64,000 bases of DNA from Psychromonas sp. SP041 (GCF_000470315.2 NZ_CBRF02000013.1:1-64000); one strand, 5' to 3'; positions 28,055 to 36,423 are shown, numbered from the stretch's first letter. Numbers and translations: made by a program. The notes: a model not told the origin generated them from the sequence alone.

Positions 28055-28882
28055 ATGCAATTTGTTCATGGTTCAAAACAAAAGCTAACTAAATTTCAGC
28101 TTTTTGATCATACAAAAAATAATAATGTATTAAGTAATGAATTTGTCGACAATGGTATTGATGCGAGAGGGCCAGGTGTCTATTGTTTTTCCATGGACGA
28201 CCCAAATACTAGAAGTGCCGCCATTGAAGCTGCACAAAGATATTCTGGGCCAGATGGGTATTTGTACTTTTTTTCTGTCGATGCTGAGGAAGAAGACTTA
28301 TTAAATAATATTGATGTTGAGGAAATGAGTGAGAGAAACTGGGAAATAGCAGTAGAAAATGTTGTCGATAGTATTCGCGGTCAGGACTGGGAAACTAACT
28401 TTGATCAATTGACACAATCAATAAAGACTAGGCTAGAAGATGGTGAAGAGATTGAAGCCAGTGAGGTTGTAAATCTTTTTTCTGCTTACGACATTAGAGC
28501 GGATGACTGTGATCCGACAGACCTAGACCCCGATGACTGGGAGCAGGAAATGCAAGATATCAAGCTTGTTGAAGATCCTGCATCGAGAATATTTGAAAAT
28601 GGGGGGCCATCTGGAATCATTGAGTATGCTAGAAACAAATCCGATCACGGCTGGCAATTTTTGATGGCAGTATGGGAGGGTTCATCAGTAAGTTATACCA
28701 ACGGAGGCATCGAGACACTTAACAATACTTTTTTTCATGCAGTATCACGGATATTTAAAGAAGAAACGCCTGTTGGTGCTTATATTGAGGAGGATGACTT
28801 TTACGTCATGTTCGATGTTGATGCAATTAGTATTGATAAGGTAATTGAACTAACTCCTGTAGAGCCTGAACTAGCTTATTAA
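28055..28882 (+). CDS. Probable ADP-ribosyltransferase-like protein
   Basis: A 275-residue acidic protein. The N terminus FVHGSKQKLTKFQLFD and GPGVYCFSMDDPNTRSAAIEAAQRY matches the H-G-[ST] strand, G-x-G-[IV]-Y-[FC]-[FS] strand and trailing A..Y helix of ART-fold toxins and phage ARTs (His5, Tyr about 46). The C-terminal DDFYVMFDVDAISIDKVIEL matches the closing strand of these domains. A long acidic insertion (about 75-200) separates the halves. AAAGGTAG precedes the start, 15 bp after dam, so the two are probably co-transcribed. Substrate unknown; activity not assured because the third catalytic residue cannot be placed. Confidence 0.6.
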   Translation: MQFVHGSKQKLTKFQLFDHTKNNNVLSNEFVDNGIDARGPGVYCFSMDDPNTRSAAIEAAQRYSGPDGYLYFFSVDAEEEDLLNNIDVEEMSERNWEIAVENVVDSIRGQDWETNFDQLTQSIKTRLEDGEEIEASEVVNLFSAYDIRADDCDPTDLDPDDWEQEMQDIKLVEDPASRIFENGGPSGIIEYARNKSDHGWQFLMAVWEGSSVSYTNGGIETLNNTFFHAVSRIFKEETPVGAYIEEDDFYVMFDVDAISIDKVIELTPVEPELAY

Positions 28883-28922
28883 TTTATATTAATAGACTTG
28901 TTATGATTACTTAACAAATTTA

Positions 28923-28952
28923 TGTTGGATTATAATTAATTTTAATCCAACA
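28923..28952. terminator. Hairpin after the dam-ART pair
   Basis: TGTTGGATTA and TAATCCAACA, a 10-bp stem with a 10-nt loop, 40 bp after the ART stop. Confidence 0.6.
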
Positions 28953-28997
28953 AAAACCTGTAACTCCCTCTGAATCATATCTAAAAAACTCTTATAC

Positions 28998-29026
28998 TTG
29001 CAAATACACTTCAGTGTATACATACT
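28998..29026 (+). promoter_or_regulatory. Promoter with palindromic operator in the spacer (NspS-like gene)
   Basis: TTGCAA (28998-29003), 17 bp, CATACT (29021-29026). A perfect palindrome ATACACT-TC-AGTGTAT (29004-29019) fills the spacer, the usual place for a repressor to block polymerase. Confidence 0.5.
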
Positions 29027-29090
29027 GTGCCGCTTTTTGTGAGCAAATTAAAAAGGATATTCCAGCCTTTAAAATAAAAGTAATTATAGA

Positions 29091-30044
29091 ATGAATAAAG
29101 TACTACTTATCTTATGTTTTTTGACACCTTTTTCCTGGGGAAATACTGTCGAAGAAAACTACCCATCAATAAATATTCTCGCTCAGAAAGGCGATTTTTC
29201 AACAGGTATTATTGATTTTGCAGAAAAAATATTAAAAGTTAACATTAAAGTGACTTTTGAGTCGAATGAAAATGAGATGCACGATCGGCTTCTTAAATCA
29301 GATGGATATGGATACGATATTATTTATGAGTCTGGCATAAACCTTAAAAACTTAGAGTGGCAAGGATGGATCGACTCTGTGCCTGAAATGCTTAAGGATG
29401 GCAGGATAAAAGTATGGAAAGCCGGTCTGTATGGGATTATGAAAAGAACAAGTATGCCTAATATTAGCTGGGCTCAAGCGTTTATGCTCTGTGAAGGATT
29501 AAAAGGCAGAATAAAAATAACAAATAATGGGCTGGTTAACACTGTTCTGGCGTCTGGAAAATACGAACCAACAGAAAGTGATATGGTGAAAGTAAGGGAT
29601 AATGTATTTAATACATGTCGCTTTAGACTTCCATCCTCATCAAAATCAAAAGATATACGCAATCTCTATAATAACAAAATCATTTATTCACTTACAGATA
29701 ATGAAGAAGCTAAAAAATCATCATCATTGCACAAAGAATTTCGCTTTTACATCCCTAAAGGGAAGCGGTATGGATGGTCAAAGAACTGGGTTATATTGGG
29801 CCACTCAAGAGATGTAGAGTTGTGCCGGTCGTTTATTGCCTTTATGTCTAGTGCTAGAGTTTTACGGTTTGAGTCAACCTTAAAGTATTCATCTATCCCA
29901 GGGTTAATCTATGAGAAAAATGATTTATTAGGAATTTCAAACTCATATCGACCAGAGATGCAAATTCAACCAGTTAATCTCACAGATAGAGTCCTTATTA
30001 GAAAAATACAGGCAAAAATAATAGGTAATTCAATTGATAATTAA
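29091..30044 (+). CDS. PotD/NspS-like periplasmic polyamine-binding sensor protein
   Basis: A 317-residue protein with a signal peptide (MNKVLLILCFLTPFSWG). The mature sequence starts with the PotD-type strand INILAQKGDFSTGIIDFAEKI and has YGYDIIYESGINLKNLEWQGWIDSV, matching the DlV.....v..l...g.l segment of spermidine-binding proteins, and a C-terminal GWSKNWVILGHSRDVELCRSFIAFM. No potABC genes are nearby. Instead it overlaps by 11 bp a GGDEF/EAL membrane protein, the gene order of V. cholerae nspS-mbaA, where NspS reports norspermidine/spermidine to MbaA. Ligand unknown. Leader of about 60 nt without clear ribosome binding site. Confidence 0.7.
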   Translation: MNKVLLILCFLTPFSWGNTVEENYPSINILAQKGDFSTGIIDFAEKILKVNIKVTFESNENEMHDRLLKSDGYGYDIIYESGINLKNLEWQGWIDSVPEMLKDGRIKVWKAGLYGIMKRTSMPNISWAQAFMLCEGLKGRIKITNNGLVNTVLASGKYEPTESDMVKVRDNVFNTCRFRLPSSSKSKDIRNLYNNKIIYSLTDNEEAKKSSSLHKEFRFYIPKGKRYGWSKNWVILGHSRDVELCRSFIAFMSSARVLRFESTLKYSSIPGLIYEKNDLLGISNSYRPEMQIQPVNLTDRVLIRKIQAKIIGNSIDN

Positions 30045-32502
30045 AGTAAATAAAATGAGTCCTTACCTTATCCTTTGTCTTGTGTCAGGCGTAATATTTC
30101 TATCCATGTTTCATTTTGTTTATCAATACAAGAAAAACATAACTGAAATAAAACAACTATCCTTATCAGAACGAGTAATGGATTCGATCTCAACCTCAGT
30201 AAGAAGTAAAATATCAATGATTGCCGTTGAGAGCTTAAGGATCTCTGAATTTACTGAATATAGGGAGTATGAAAAATATGGCAATCAAAGGTTTGCTTTT
30301 CTTTACTCTATAGTCTCGGCAAAGATGTCTGATATTACTAGTCACTTTGGTGAAATTTCTAGAGTTTCGCTATACAACAAAGGCGAGCTAGAAATAGATT
30401 CATTTTCGAGAGAATATATTAAAGAAAAGTATAAAAGATTAGATTCCTTCAGTTACATAGAGAATCAATCTGTTATTAATTTCAATGTACTAAAGGGAGT
30501 TTCTACTGAGAAAATAATATTGATGGCAAAAATATATCTATCCAACGAATCGCTGACTCCAATCAATACTGGAGCATATTTCCAGGTCTACAGAGAATTG
30601 GATATAGATGGTTATTATTCATCTATAAAACACAGCTCAGCTTCTTTAATTGTTCTATCAGATCAATATGAAATTGAAAAAGAGATCGGTGCTGCAGAAA
30701 ATAAAATAATTAATGAAGCTATTGAAATTTTGAAAGGTGAAGAAAATCTTTTCCGTTTGAATAGGGCGGAAAGAGAAGGCATTGACTCCAATAAGGAATT
30801 GATAAACACCCTAAAGAATAATCACATGGTTATTTGTTCGATAGAAATCAGTCCTAAGGTTAAGTTGCTCTATGTTGAAGAGTATAAGGGACATAGCGCA
30901 AAAAACATGATGGCCTTAAATGTAGCTTTTTTTTGTTTGTTAGTAGTACTTATTTTTTTAGGTCTGTTTTATGTCATTAAAAAGATTTATATTGATAAAA
31001 ATATTGACCTACTTAATATTTGTATAAAACAAATAACACAGCTTCACTCAGACCAATTTTCAGACTTTAATTCCCCAAATATCGTGATGCCTGTTAGTAC
31101 AAAAAAACACATAAGTCTCATTAAAAACATTCAGGCTCTAGAATCAAATGTAAAAAGAAAGTCGATGTATCTGCACAACCTTGAGAGAAGAGATAGTTCG
31201 ACAAACTTACCTAATGATAAAGAATTAAAAAGTAATATCGAAACTCATGATAGAAATAAAGATGAAAATATATATCTAGCTCTTTTTTATATTCAGCCAT
31301 CACCCGGCATGTCCAAGGCAGTCATGACGTTAATGTCGCAAACTAACTCAGTATACAGCCAGATTTCAAACGAGATGAGTGATTTAGTATTTGATTACAA
31401 TTTATTAGAGCTTGGCAGTGCCACTATCTATAAGACGTCTTCTGAGACTTTCTCAGTTTTAATGGAGACTGAGCACCCAGAGCATTTTCATTTATTAATT
31501 AAAACCATAGTGAATACAATCTCGCAAGACAGGTATGAAAACAACTTTCATTTTAGAACATCTTGTTTTTGCGCGTGGTCAAAGTTGGATTTTAAGTCAG
31601 AAATAAAGCAGACCTATTATTCTAAATTAAATAGAACGATTGAATTTTCTGTTAAAAACAACCGTAAAATACAGGAATTCGATTATATTGTCTCTCAGAG
31701 CATAGCCAGAGAGAATGATCTTAAGTTTGAAATATTAGATTCATTTAAAAATGACGAGTTCAGCCTGTTGTACCAGCCAATATTTTCAGCAAAGAAAAGT
31801 ATCATGACAGGCGTCAGAGTTTACCCTATTTGGAATCACAGTATTTATGGGCAAGTTAGCCCAGATGAATTTATGCCTATTCTAGAAGACTTAAGAATGG
31901 ATCAGCAGGTCCAAAATTCTTTTATTTGTGAATCTTTAAGAGAAATTAATGAATGGAGCAAAAGTGGATATAGGAAGCTCCAGGTTTTTATAACTGTCAC
32001 CCAAATTCAAATGTCTTCAAGCAATTTTTTTAATGACCTAATTCAAATGGCCAAACAGAACTCAGTTGTCCATAAGCAAATAAATATCTTAGTAGATCCC
32101 AAGATATTTGAATCTGAAAGCGATGTGATTAACGCGAATATTCAACATATTGTTGATAGTGACTTTAACCTAGGTCTATGTAACCAAAACTTTTCTTTTA
32201 ATTCTCCTTCATTAATCGGTCTATTAAAATACAAGATCAATAAAGTAATATTAAGCGTTGAAAATATAAAAGACATTATTAATTGTGAGGAAAATAACAG
32301 TGTTATTACGCATACCTATAAAACATATAAAGATTTCGGAATTGATCTATCATTTAGCGACATAGATGACATAGACCTGGCTAGGAAGATAACTAAGTGT
32401 GGCGCAGAGGACTTATCTGGTAAATGTTTGGCGCTCCCAGTAGAGAGCTTCAAAATAAGTAGGTATTTTGACTACAATATAAAAAACAGACTTAACTTAT
32501 AA
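30034..32502 (+). CDS. MbaA-like membrane receptor with degenerate GGDEF and EAL domains
   Basis: An 822-residue inner-membrane protein. TM1 (about 10-30) and TM2 (about 292-315, NVAFFCLLVVLIFLGLFYVI) enclose a ~260-residue periplasmic domain, the likely docking surface for the PotD-like partner encoded just upstream. The GGDEF-like domain (about 385-540) has SSETFSV where GGDEF belongs. The EAL-like domain (about 565-815) has TGVRVYPIW in place of E-A-L-x-R-W and lacks the DDFG-type metal motif (FSDIDDID instead). Neither c-di-GMP synthesis nor hydrolysis is expected; it may bind c-di-GMP or partner proteins. Start is TTG 30034 (AATAGG upstream) or ATG 30055. Confidence 0.75.
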   Translation: MIIKVNKMSPYLILCLVSGVIFLSMFHFVYQYKKNITEIKQLSLSERVMDSISTSVRSKISMIAVESLRISEFTEYREYEKYGNQRFAFLYSIVSAKMSDITSHFGEISRVSLYNKGELEIDSFSREYIKEKYKRLDSFSYIENQSVINFNVLKGVSTEKIILMAKIYLSNESLTPINTGAYFQVYRELDIDGYYSSIKHSSASLIVLSDQYEIEKEIGAAENKIINEAIEILKGEENLFRLNRAEREGIDSNKELINTLKNNHMVICSIEISPKVKLLYVEEYKGHSAKNMMALNVAFFCLLVVLIFLGLFYVIKKIYIDKNIDLLNICIKQITQLHSDQFSDFNSPNIVMPVSTKKHISLIKNIQALESNVKRKSMYLHNLERRDSSTNLPNDKELKSNIETHDRNKDENIYLALFYIQPSPGMSKAVMTLMSQTNSVYSQISNEMSDLVFDYNLLELGSATIYKTSSETFSVLMETEHPEHFHLLIKTIVNTISQDRYENNFHFRTSCFCAWSKLDFKSEIKQTYYSKLNRTIEFSVKNNRKIQEFDYIVSQSIARENDLKFEILDSFKNDEFSLLYQPIFSAKKSIMTGVRVYPIWNHSIYGQVSPDEFMPILEDLRMDQQVQNSFICESLREINEWSKSGYRKLQVFITVTQIQMSSSNFFNDLIQMAKQNSVVHKQINILVDPKIFESESDVINANIQHIVDSDFNLGLCNQNFSFNSPSLIGLLKYKINKVILSVENIKDIINCEENNSVITHTYKTYKDFGIDLSFSDIDDIDLARKITKCGAEDLSGKCLALPVESFKISRYFDYNIKNRLNL

Positions 32503-32510
32503 CACTTTAA

Positions 32511-32545
32511 TTTCCTCTAAAGTACAGTTTGTGCTTTAGAGGAAA
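32511..32545. terminator. Strong bidirectional hairpin
   Basis: TTTCCTCTAAAG and CTTTAGAGGAAA form a perfect 12-bp stem between the convergent MbaA-like and nicotinamidase genes. Confidence 0.75.
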
Positions 32546-32560
32546 GGCAATGAGTTTAAA

Positions 32561-33427
32561 TTAATCTAAAGTCTCAAGAAATTCCGTTGTTGTTTCCACT
32601 CGCATACCTAGTTTAACCATCTTATCTAAAAAGCATTGGCCTTGCTCTTCAAACCCAGTAACGGCACTTGAGGTGTCCACCAGCAAAACAAAACTACTTA
32701 TCTTGCTTGGGCTTACGTTATCAACTATTTTCTGAACGGTGCCAGATAAACAATGAGATAGCGCTTGTCCAGAAAGAATAATAAGCTCATGTTCATCAAC
32801 ACTGTTGATAAAGTCCATATTAAGCAAAGTAGATGTGTCTTCAGCTATTGGATATTCCGCTTCACAGCCATCATAATGCTCGGTATCTGGATTAGTACCT
32901 TTAAATATCGTCGTAGTTGCCGAAAAATGGTGTTTTTCCCAGGATAGAATCGATTCCATTACCGGTGCGACAATATTGTGTCCAGGAGTACCCAGTAGGC
33001 AATGAGGAGGCCAAATAATCAGAGGCTGTTTGTTATTTTCACTTAGGTATTGTGTATAGCTCAGTGCATGGCTTAGCTTATCTTTGTTAGTCGGAAACCA
33101 TTTTCCTGTCAGAACATCGTCGTGACTAATAAGAGTAAAGTGTTCAGGGTGATTACCATCAACATCGCTCCAGTACATCGGGCTCGCGATATGATACAAC
33201 TGATGAGTGTCTAATGTGACGAAAACACTATTGATGCTAGCACGGAATTTATCAATAAAACTTGATAGGCGAAGAGAGTCATCCCAAGAGCCAGGAATAG
33301 CAAGAGATGGTTCTACAGTGCTTGGCTTGTCGTTAATAAGTGTTACCGCTTTAAGATTTTCAGGTACATCATGAAAGTCATATTGTGGATCAATGATGAC
33401 TAGCGCTACTTTTTTGTTATTTATCAT
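32561..33427 (-). CDS. Nicotinamidase-like isochorismatase-family hydrolase
   Basis: A 288-residue protein with the cysteine-hydrolase triad: Asp13 in IIDPQYDF, Lys176 in IFKGTNPDTE, and nucleophile Cys226 in SGQALSHCLSGT. Metal ligands typical of nicotinamidase are visible in TLDTHQLYHIA (Asp73, His75), and PPHCLLGTPGH is the nicotinamidase HC..GT.G segment. It should convert nicotinamide to nicotinate, the first step of NAD salvage by the Preiss-Handler route. It is about 70 residues longer than E. coli PncA, with longer loops. It is divergent from the SLOG-macro-NADAR gene and has a palindrome inside its promoter. No pncB-like gene is in the window. Confidence 0.85.
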   Translation of the reverse strand: MINNKKVALVIIDPQYDFHDVPENLKAVTLINDKPSTVEPSLAIPGSWDDSLRLSSFIDKFRASINSVFVTLDTHQLYHIASPMYWSDVDGNHPEHFTLISHDDVLTGKWFPTNKDKLSHALSYTQYLSENNKQPLIIWPPHCLLGTPGHNIVAPVMESILSWEKHHFSATTTIFKGTNPDTEHYDGCEAEYPIAEDTSTLLNMDFINSVDEHELIILSGQALSHCLSGTVQKIVDNVSPSKISSFVLLVDTSSAVTGFEEQGQCFLDKMVKLGMRVETTTEFLETLD

Positions 33428-33458
33428 TGTTTATCGCCTTAAACTGTTGCTTTTTGAT

Positions 33459-33487
33459 AGGTTAGTATCACTTCGATACAAAGTCAA
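33459..33487 (-). promoter_or_regulatory. Nicotinamidase promoter with 15-bp palindromic operator
   Basis: On the minus strand, TTGACT (33487-33482), 17 bp, TAACCT (33464-33459). The spacer is almost wholly the perfect palindrome GTATCGAAGTGATAC (33479-33465), with 5-bp arms around GAAGT. A repressor there would exclude polymerase. Confidence 0.65.
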
Positions 33488-33524
33488 TATAATTACAATA
33501 AAGTAATTCCAAAAGCTCTTGTTA

Positions 33525-33553
33525 TCGACAATAAACATAAAATTGGTTATACT
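33525..33553 (+). promoter_or_regulatory. Promoter of the SLOG-macro-NADAR gene
   Basis: TCGACA (33525-33530), 17 bp, TATACT (33548-33553). TATCGA just upstream repeats a half-site of the palindrome in the divergent promoter. Confidence 0.55.
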
Positions 33554-33599
33554 ATGTTTTGTATGCCTCTCCTCTTTTTACTAATTTAAGGACCAAAGA

Positions 33600-35420
33600 A
33601 TGAGCTCTATTTACGACTTTGATATTTCAATGCTTGGCACGAAAGGCGACTTAGCAGGCATTGGTTCTAGAGCAGTATGTAAGAACAGATCCTTTATTAT
33701 GTTTAAAGCAGGATTCGCCATGGCACTTTCTGGATATCACTTGAGGTCAGGTGCAGCGGATGGTTCTGACACGGCCTTTGAATATGGTTATCGATGTGCA
33801 ATAGCGTTCTTATCACAATACATAGAACTTCCTATTGATATACAGGAACGAATGATGACAATTTTTTTGCCATGGAAAGGATTCAGTGGAAGGGAGTCTG
33901 GCAATGGCATTACCTGCTTCTTAAATGAAAATTCCGAGGACCTTAGCAGCAAATATCATCAGGGTTGGATCTATCTATCAAGTCAAGAGAGGCTGTTAAT
34001 GGCAAGAAATGCGATGCAGGTACTTGGTATTTGTTTATCTAAGCGCGCTAAATTCATTATAGCCGACACAGATGATGGTGCATTTAATTTGTCGTCAACA
34101 ACATCAAGAACAGGTGGGACAGGGCAGGCAATTAGAATAGCTTGTGATTACAATATCCCGGTGTTTAATTTGTCTCATCCAGAACACTCATCAAGAATTG
34201 AAAGCTGGATCACCAAAGTAGAAGCAGAAATGCTAGATAAATATGGTATTGATGCGGGCTCTTTTGCAAATAATTGGTACCACAACCACATCGGTATAGA
34301 AGACTGGTTAGAAGGCGACTTGATTAGCATGGCAAAACGCGGCGAAGTCGACGTTTTGGTACATGGATGCAACATATTTAATGTTAAGGGTTCAGGGTTT
34401 GCTAAGTCTTTGTTTGAAGCTTTCCCAGAAGCTTATAGTGCAGACCAGAAAACCTCAAAGGGCAGTAGTCGTAAGCTGGGCACCTACACCAGCGTTGATG
34501 TCATTGTTAATGGGCGCAAAATGACAATAATCAATGCTTATATTCAAAAAACATATGGTAGAGACCCTAATGTACTTTATTCAGACTACAAAGCTATCAG
34601 AAAGGTCTTTAAAGCCATATCAAGGGACTTCAAAAGAAGAAGCGTTACAGTTCCCCAAATAGGTTCAGGGCTGGCTAACGGGTGCTGGATAACCATTTCA
34701 AACATCATCAAAAGTGAGATGAAGTATACTGTGCCACCTAAACTTGTTTTATACCGGGGAGCACAGGCATATGCAGATGAAAAACTGTCTATGAGAGACT
34801 ATGTTTTCCAGCTTGAACATAACGACCAGTTTGTTTTGTTTTTTGGGCAAGAGGACCCCTTTAGTAACTGGCACTATTCTCTCATTGTAGAAGACGGCAT
34901 TAAGTTTAATAACATAGAGCAATATATGATGTACCACAAAGCACTCTTAATGGGCGATACAGGAAGGGCCTTTGAGGTGCTGAATGTAAAAAATGGCGAT
35001 CCAAAAGAATGTAAAAGGATTGGCAGGTTAATTTGTTCTGATGTACCTGGATTAAGTTGGGACGAAGCTAAGTGGATTGAAAGCCGAGAAGATATTGTTC
35101 TCAAAGGTTCTATTTTAAAATATAGTCAAAACCCATACTTGTTGCAGCCTTTACTCCACTCTGGAAATAGAACAATGGTTGAGGCCAGTAAATATGATGC
35201 TATCTGGGGAGTTAAGATGGGGGCAAGCAACAAAAATATCTTTAACAGGAATAAGTGGAAAGGGCTTAATTTGTTGGGGAAAGTGCTTGAGCTGGCCAGA
35301 GATCACATCAAAAGCAATCCAGCCATCTTATGCCCCGTCGGACAACGATTGTTGTCTGAGGCAATTGAACTTAATCTTTTTAACGTTGGAGGGAAGGGTA
35401 AACAAATAATGTTGATATGA
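33600..35420 (+). CDS. Three-domain SLOG(DprA-like)-macro-NADAR fusion protein
   Basis: A 606-residue protein. Residues about 15-195 are a DprA/SLOG Rossmann domain (LAGIGSRAV, SGYHLRSGAADGSDTAFEYG, MARNAMQVLG, GGTGQAIRIACDYNIPVFNL). Residues about 248-385 are a macro domain (DVLVHGCNIFNVKGSGFAKSL and VPQIGSGLANGCW), which binds ADP-ribose or removes it. Residues about 410-570 are a NADAR/YbiA domain (FFGQEDPFSNW, IEQYMMYHKALL, RTMVEASKYDAIWGVKM, NLLGKVLELA), a family shown to act on ADP-ribosyl-guanine and ribosylated pyrimidine precursors. All three handle nucleotides or NAD-derived ligands. Start ATG 33600 follows TAAGGA. Predicted to sense or reverse ADP-ribosylation. Confidence 0.85.
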   Translation: MSSIYDFDISMLGTKGDLAGIGSRAVCKNRSFIMFKAGFAMALSGYHLRSGAADGSDTAFEYGYRCAIAFLSQYIELPIDIQERMMTIFLPWKGFSGRESGNGITCFLNENSEDLSSKYHQGWIYLSSQERLLMARNAMQVLGICLSKRAKFIIADTDDGAFNLSSTTSRTGGTGQAIRIACDYNIPVFNLSHPEHSSRIESWITKVEAEMLDKYGIDAGSFANNWYHNHIGIEDWLEGDLISMAKRGEVDVLVHGCNIFNVKGSGFAKSLFEAFPEAYSADQKTSKGSSRKLGTYTSVDVIVNGRKMTIINAYIQKTYGRDPNVLYSDYKAIRKVFKAISRDFKRRSVTVPQIGSGLANGCWITISNIIKSEMKYTVPPKLVLYRGAQAYADEKLSMRDYVFQLEHNDQFVLFFGQEDPFSNWHYSLIVEDGIKFNNIEQYMMYHKALLMGDTGRAFEVLNVKNGDPKECKRIGRLICSDVPGLSWDEAKWIESREDIVLKGSILKYSQNPYLLQPLLHSGNRTMVEASKYDAIWGVKMGASNKNIFNRNKWKGLNLLGKVLELARDHIKSNPAILCPVGQRLLSEAIELNLFNVGGKGKQIMLI

Positions 35421-35456
35421 AAACGCTATTGTCATCGCCAAAAGAATGCATTAAAA

Positions 35457-35483
35457 AGCCTTCTCACCATAGGAAAGAAGGCT
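35457..35483 (-). terminator. Terminator of the NrtR-like gene
   Basis: AGCCTTCT and AGAAGGCT pair; read on the minus strand the stem is followed by TTTTT. Confidence 0.75.
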
Positions 35484-35520
35484 AATGTCGATACACACTA
35501 AACCGCGTATTCAAGATTTA

Positions 35521-36276
35521 TTAGTAAAGGCTTTTTGGGAAAAAAGAGCCTGCAAATTCTTCGTTTAGCTGATAGATATTAGGTGGTGACCCGCCTGCAT
35601 TGCCTGGTATCCCTTTGAGTGGTTTACCGTCAACAATAACTGCCTCTACTAAGTTTCGTTTTCTAACACGGTCTCTAAAACGACTATCGTTAATTGGTTC
35701 TCCAACCAGGACTTCCACCAACGTTTTTAAAGTAGGGATAGTAAAGTGCGTTGGAAGCATCTTTAATACAACTGGCGAATGCTCAGCTTTTGACTTCAGT
35801 CTTTCATAAGCAACAGTAAGTACTTCATGATGATTAAAGGCAAATGCATCTGAATCTATTTCCAGTAACTCACTCACTGACATCCACTTAGATGCGGACT
35901 CGTCATTTTCAGAGGAAATTATATTGATGTCTTGCTTCTTTAGAATAGAGATATAACAAATGTTAACTGTATTGATTCTAAGCGGATCGATGTAATCACC
36001 GGAGAAAGTGTATAATTGCTCAATGTATGGAAGCACAGCATTCACTTTGCTCTTAAGGGCGATTTTAGCTGCTTCATCAGAAGATTTAACGAGCTGTCTA
36101 TCATAAAAGCCATTTGGTAGTGATATCTTATTAGGAAATACTTCAGCAGTTTTTTCACGAGTATAAATAAGCGTTTCAATTTCGCAGGTTTCTTCATTGT
36201 AAATTAAAGGAACGACGGTCACTCCAACATTAGGTCGAGAGTCATTGTGAACACTTGCGTTATATTTGTTTTGCAT
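35521..36276 (-). CDS. NrtR-like Nudix-domain transcriptional regulator
   Basis: A 251-residue protein. The N-terminal Nudix fold (about 15-150: VGVTVVPLIYNEETCEIETLIYTRE, then LPNGFYDRQ) has a broken Nudix box with Lys where the catalytic REUxEE should be, as in NrtR, which binds ADP-ribose or NAD metabolites without hydrolysis. The C-terminal winged helix (about 175-240: FTIPTLKTLVEVLVGEPINDSRFRDRVRKRNLVEAV, then GGSPPNIYQL) matches the NrtR DNA-binding domain. NrtR represses NAD biosynthesis and salvage genes. Its natural targets here would be the nicotinamidase and SLOG-macro-NADAR promoters upstream. Confidence 0.82.
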   Translation of the reverse strand: MQNKYNASVHNDSRPNVGVTVVPLIYNEETCEIETLIYTREKTAEVFPNKISLPNGFYDRQLVKSSDEAAKIALKSKVNAVLPYIEQLYTFSGDYIDPLRINTVNICYISILKKQDINIISSENDESASKWMSVSELLEIDSDAFAFNHHEVLTVAYERLKSKAEHSPVVLKMLPTHFTIPTLKTLVEVLVGEPINDSRFRDRVRKRNLVEAVIVDGKPLKGIPGNAGGSPPNIYQLNEEFAGSFFPKSLY

Positions 36277-36320
36277 TAAGTATCTCTTTTTAACGATTTA
36301 GTATTGAGGATTGTATAACA

Positions 36321-36349
36321 AGTATAGTAGGTGCCAAGTATTTGGTAAA
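36321..36349 (-). promoter_or_regulatory. Promoter of the NrtR-like gene
   Basis: On the minus strand, TTTACC (36349-36344), 17 bp, TATACT (36326-36321). Confidence 0.55.
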
Positions 36350-36374
36350 GATAGAATATTAGTATAGGAAATGG

Positions 36375-36412
36375 ATAGTTGTACGAATTCAGTCATAGGA
36401 TCGTACAACTAT
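36375..36412. terminator. Long hairpin between TraR/DksA-like and NrtR-like genes
   Basis: ATAGTTGTACGA and TCGTACAACTAT form a perfect 12-bp stem with a 14-nt loop, just after the TraR/DksA-like stop on the minus strand. There is no strong T run. Confidence 0.55.
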
Positions 36413-36423
36413 ACAATTTTAAT

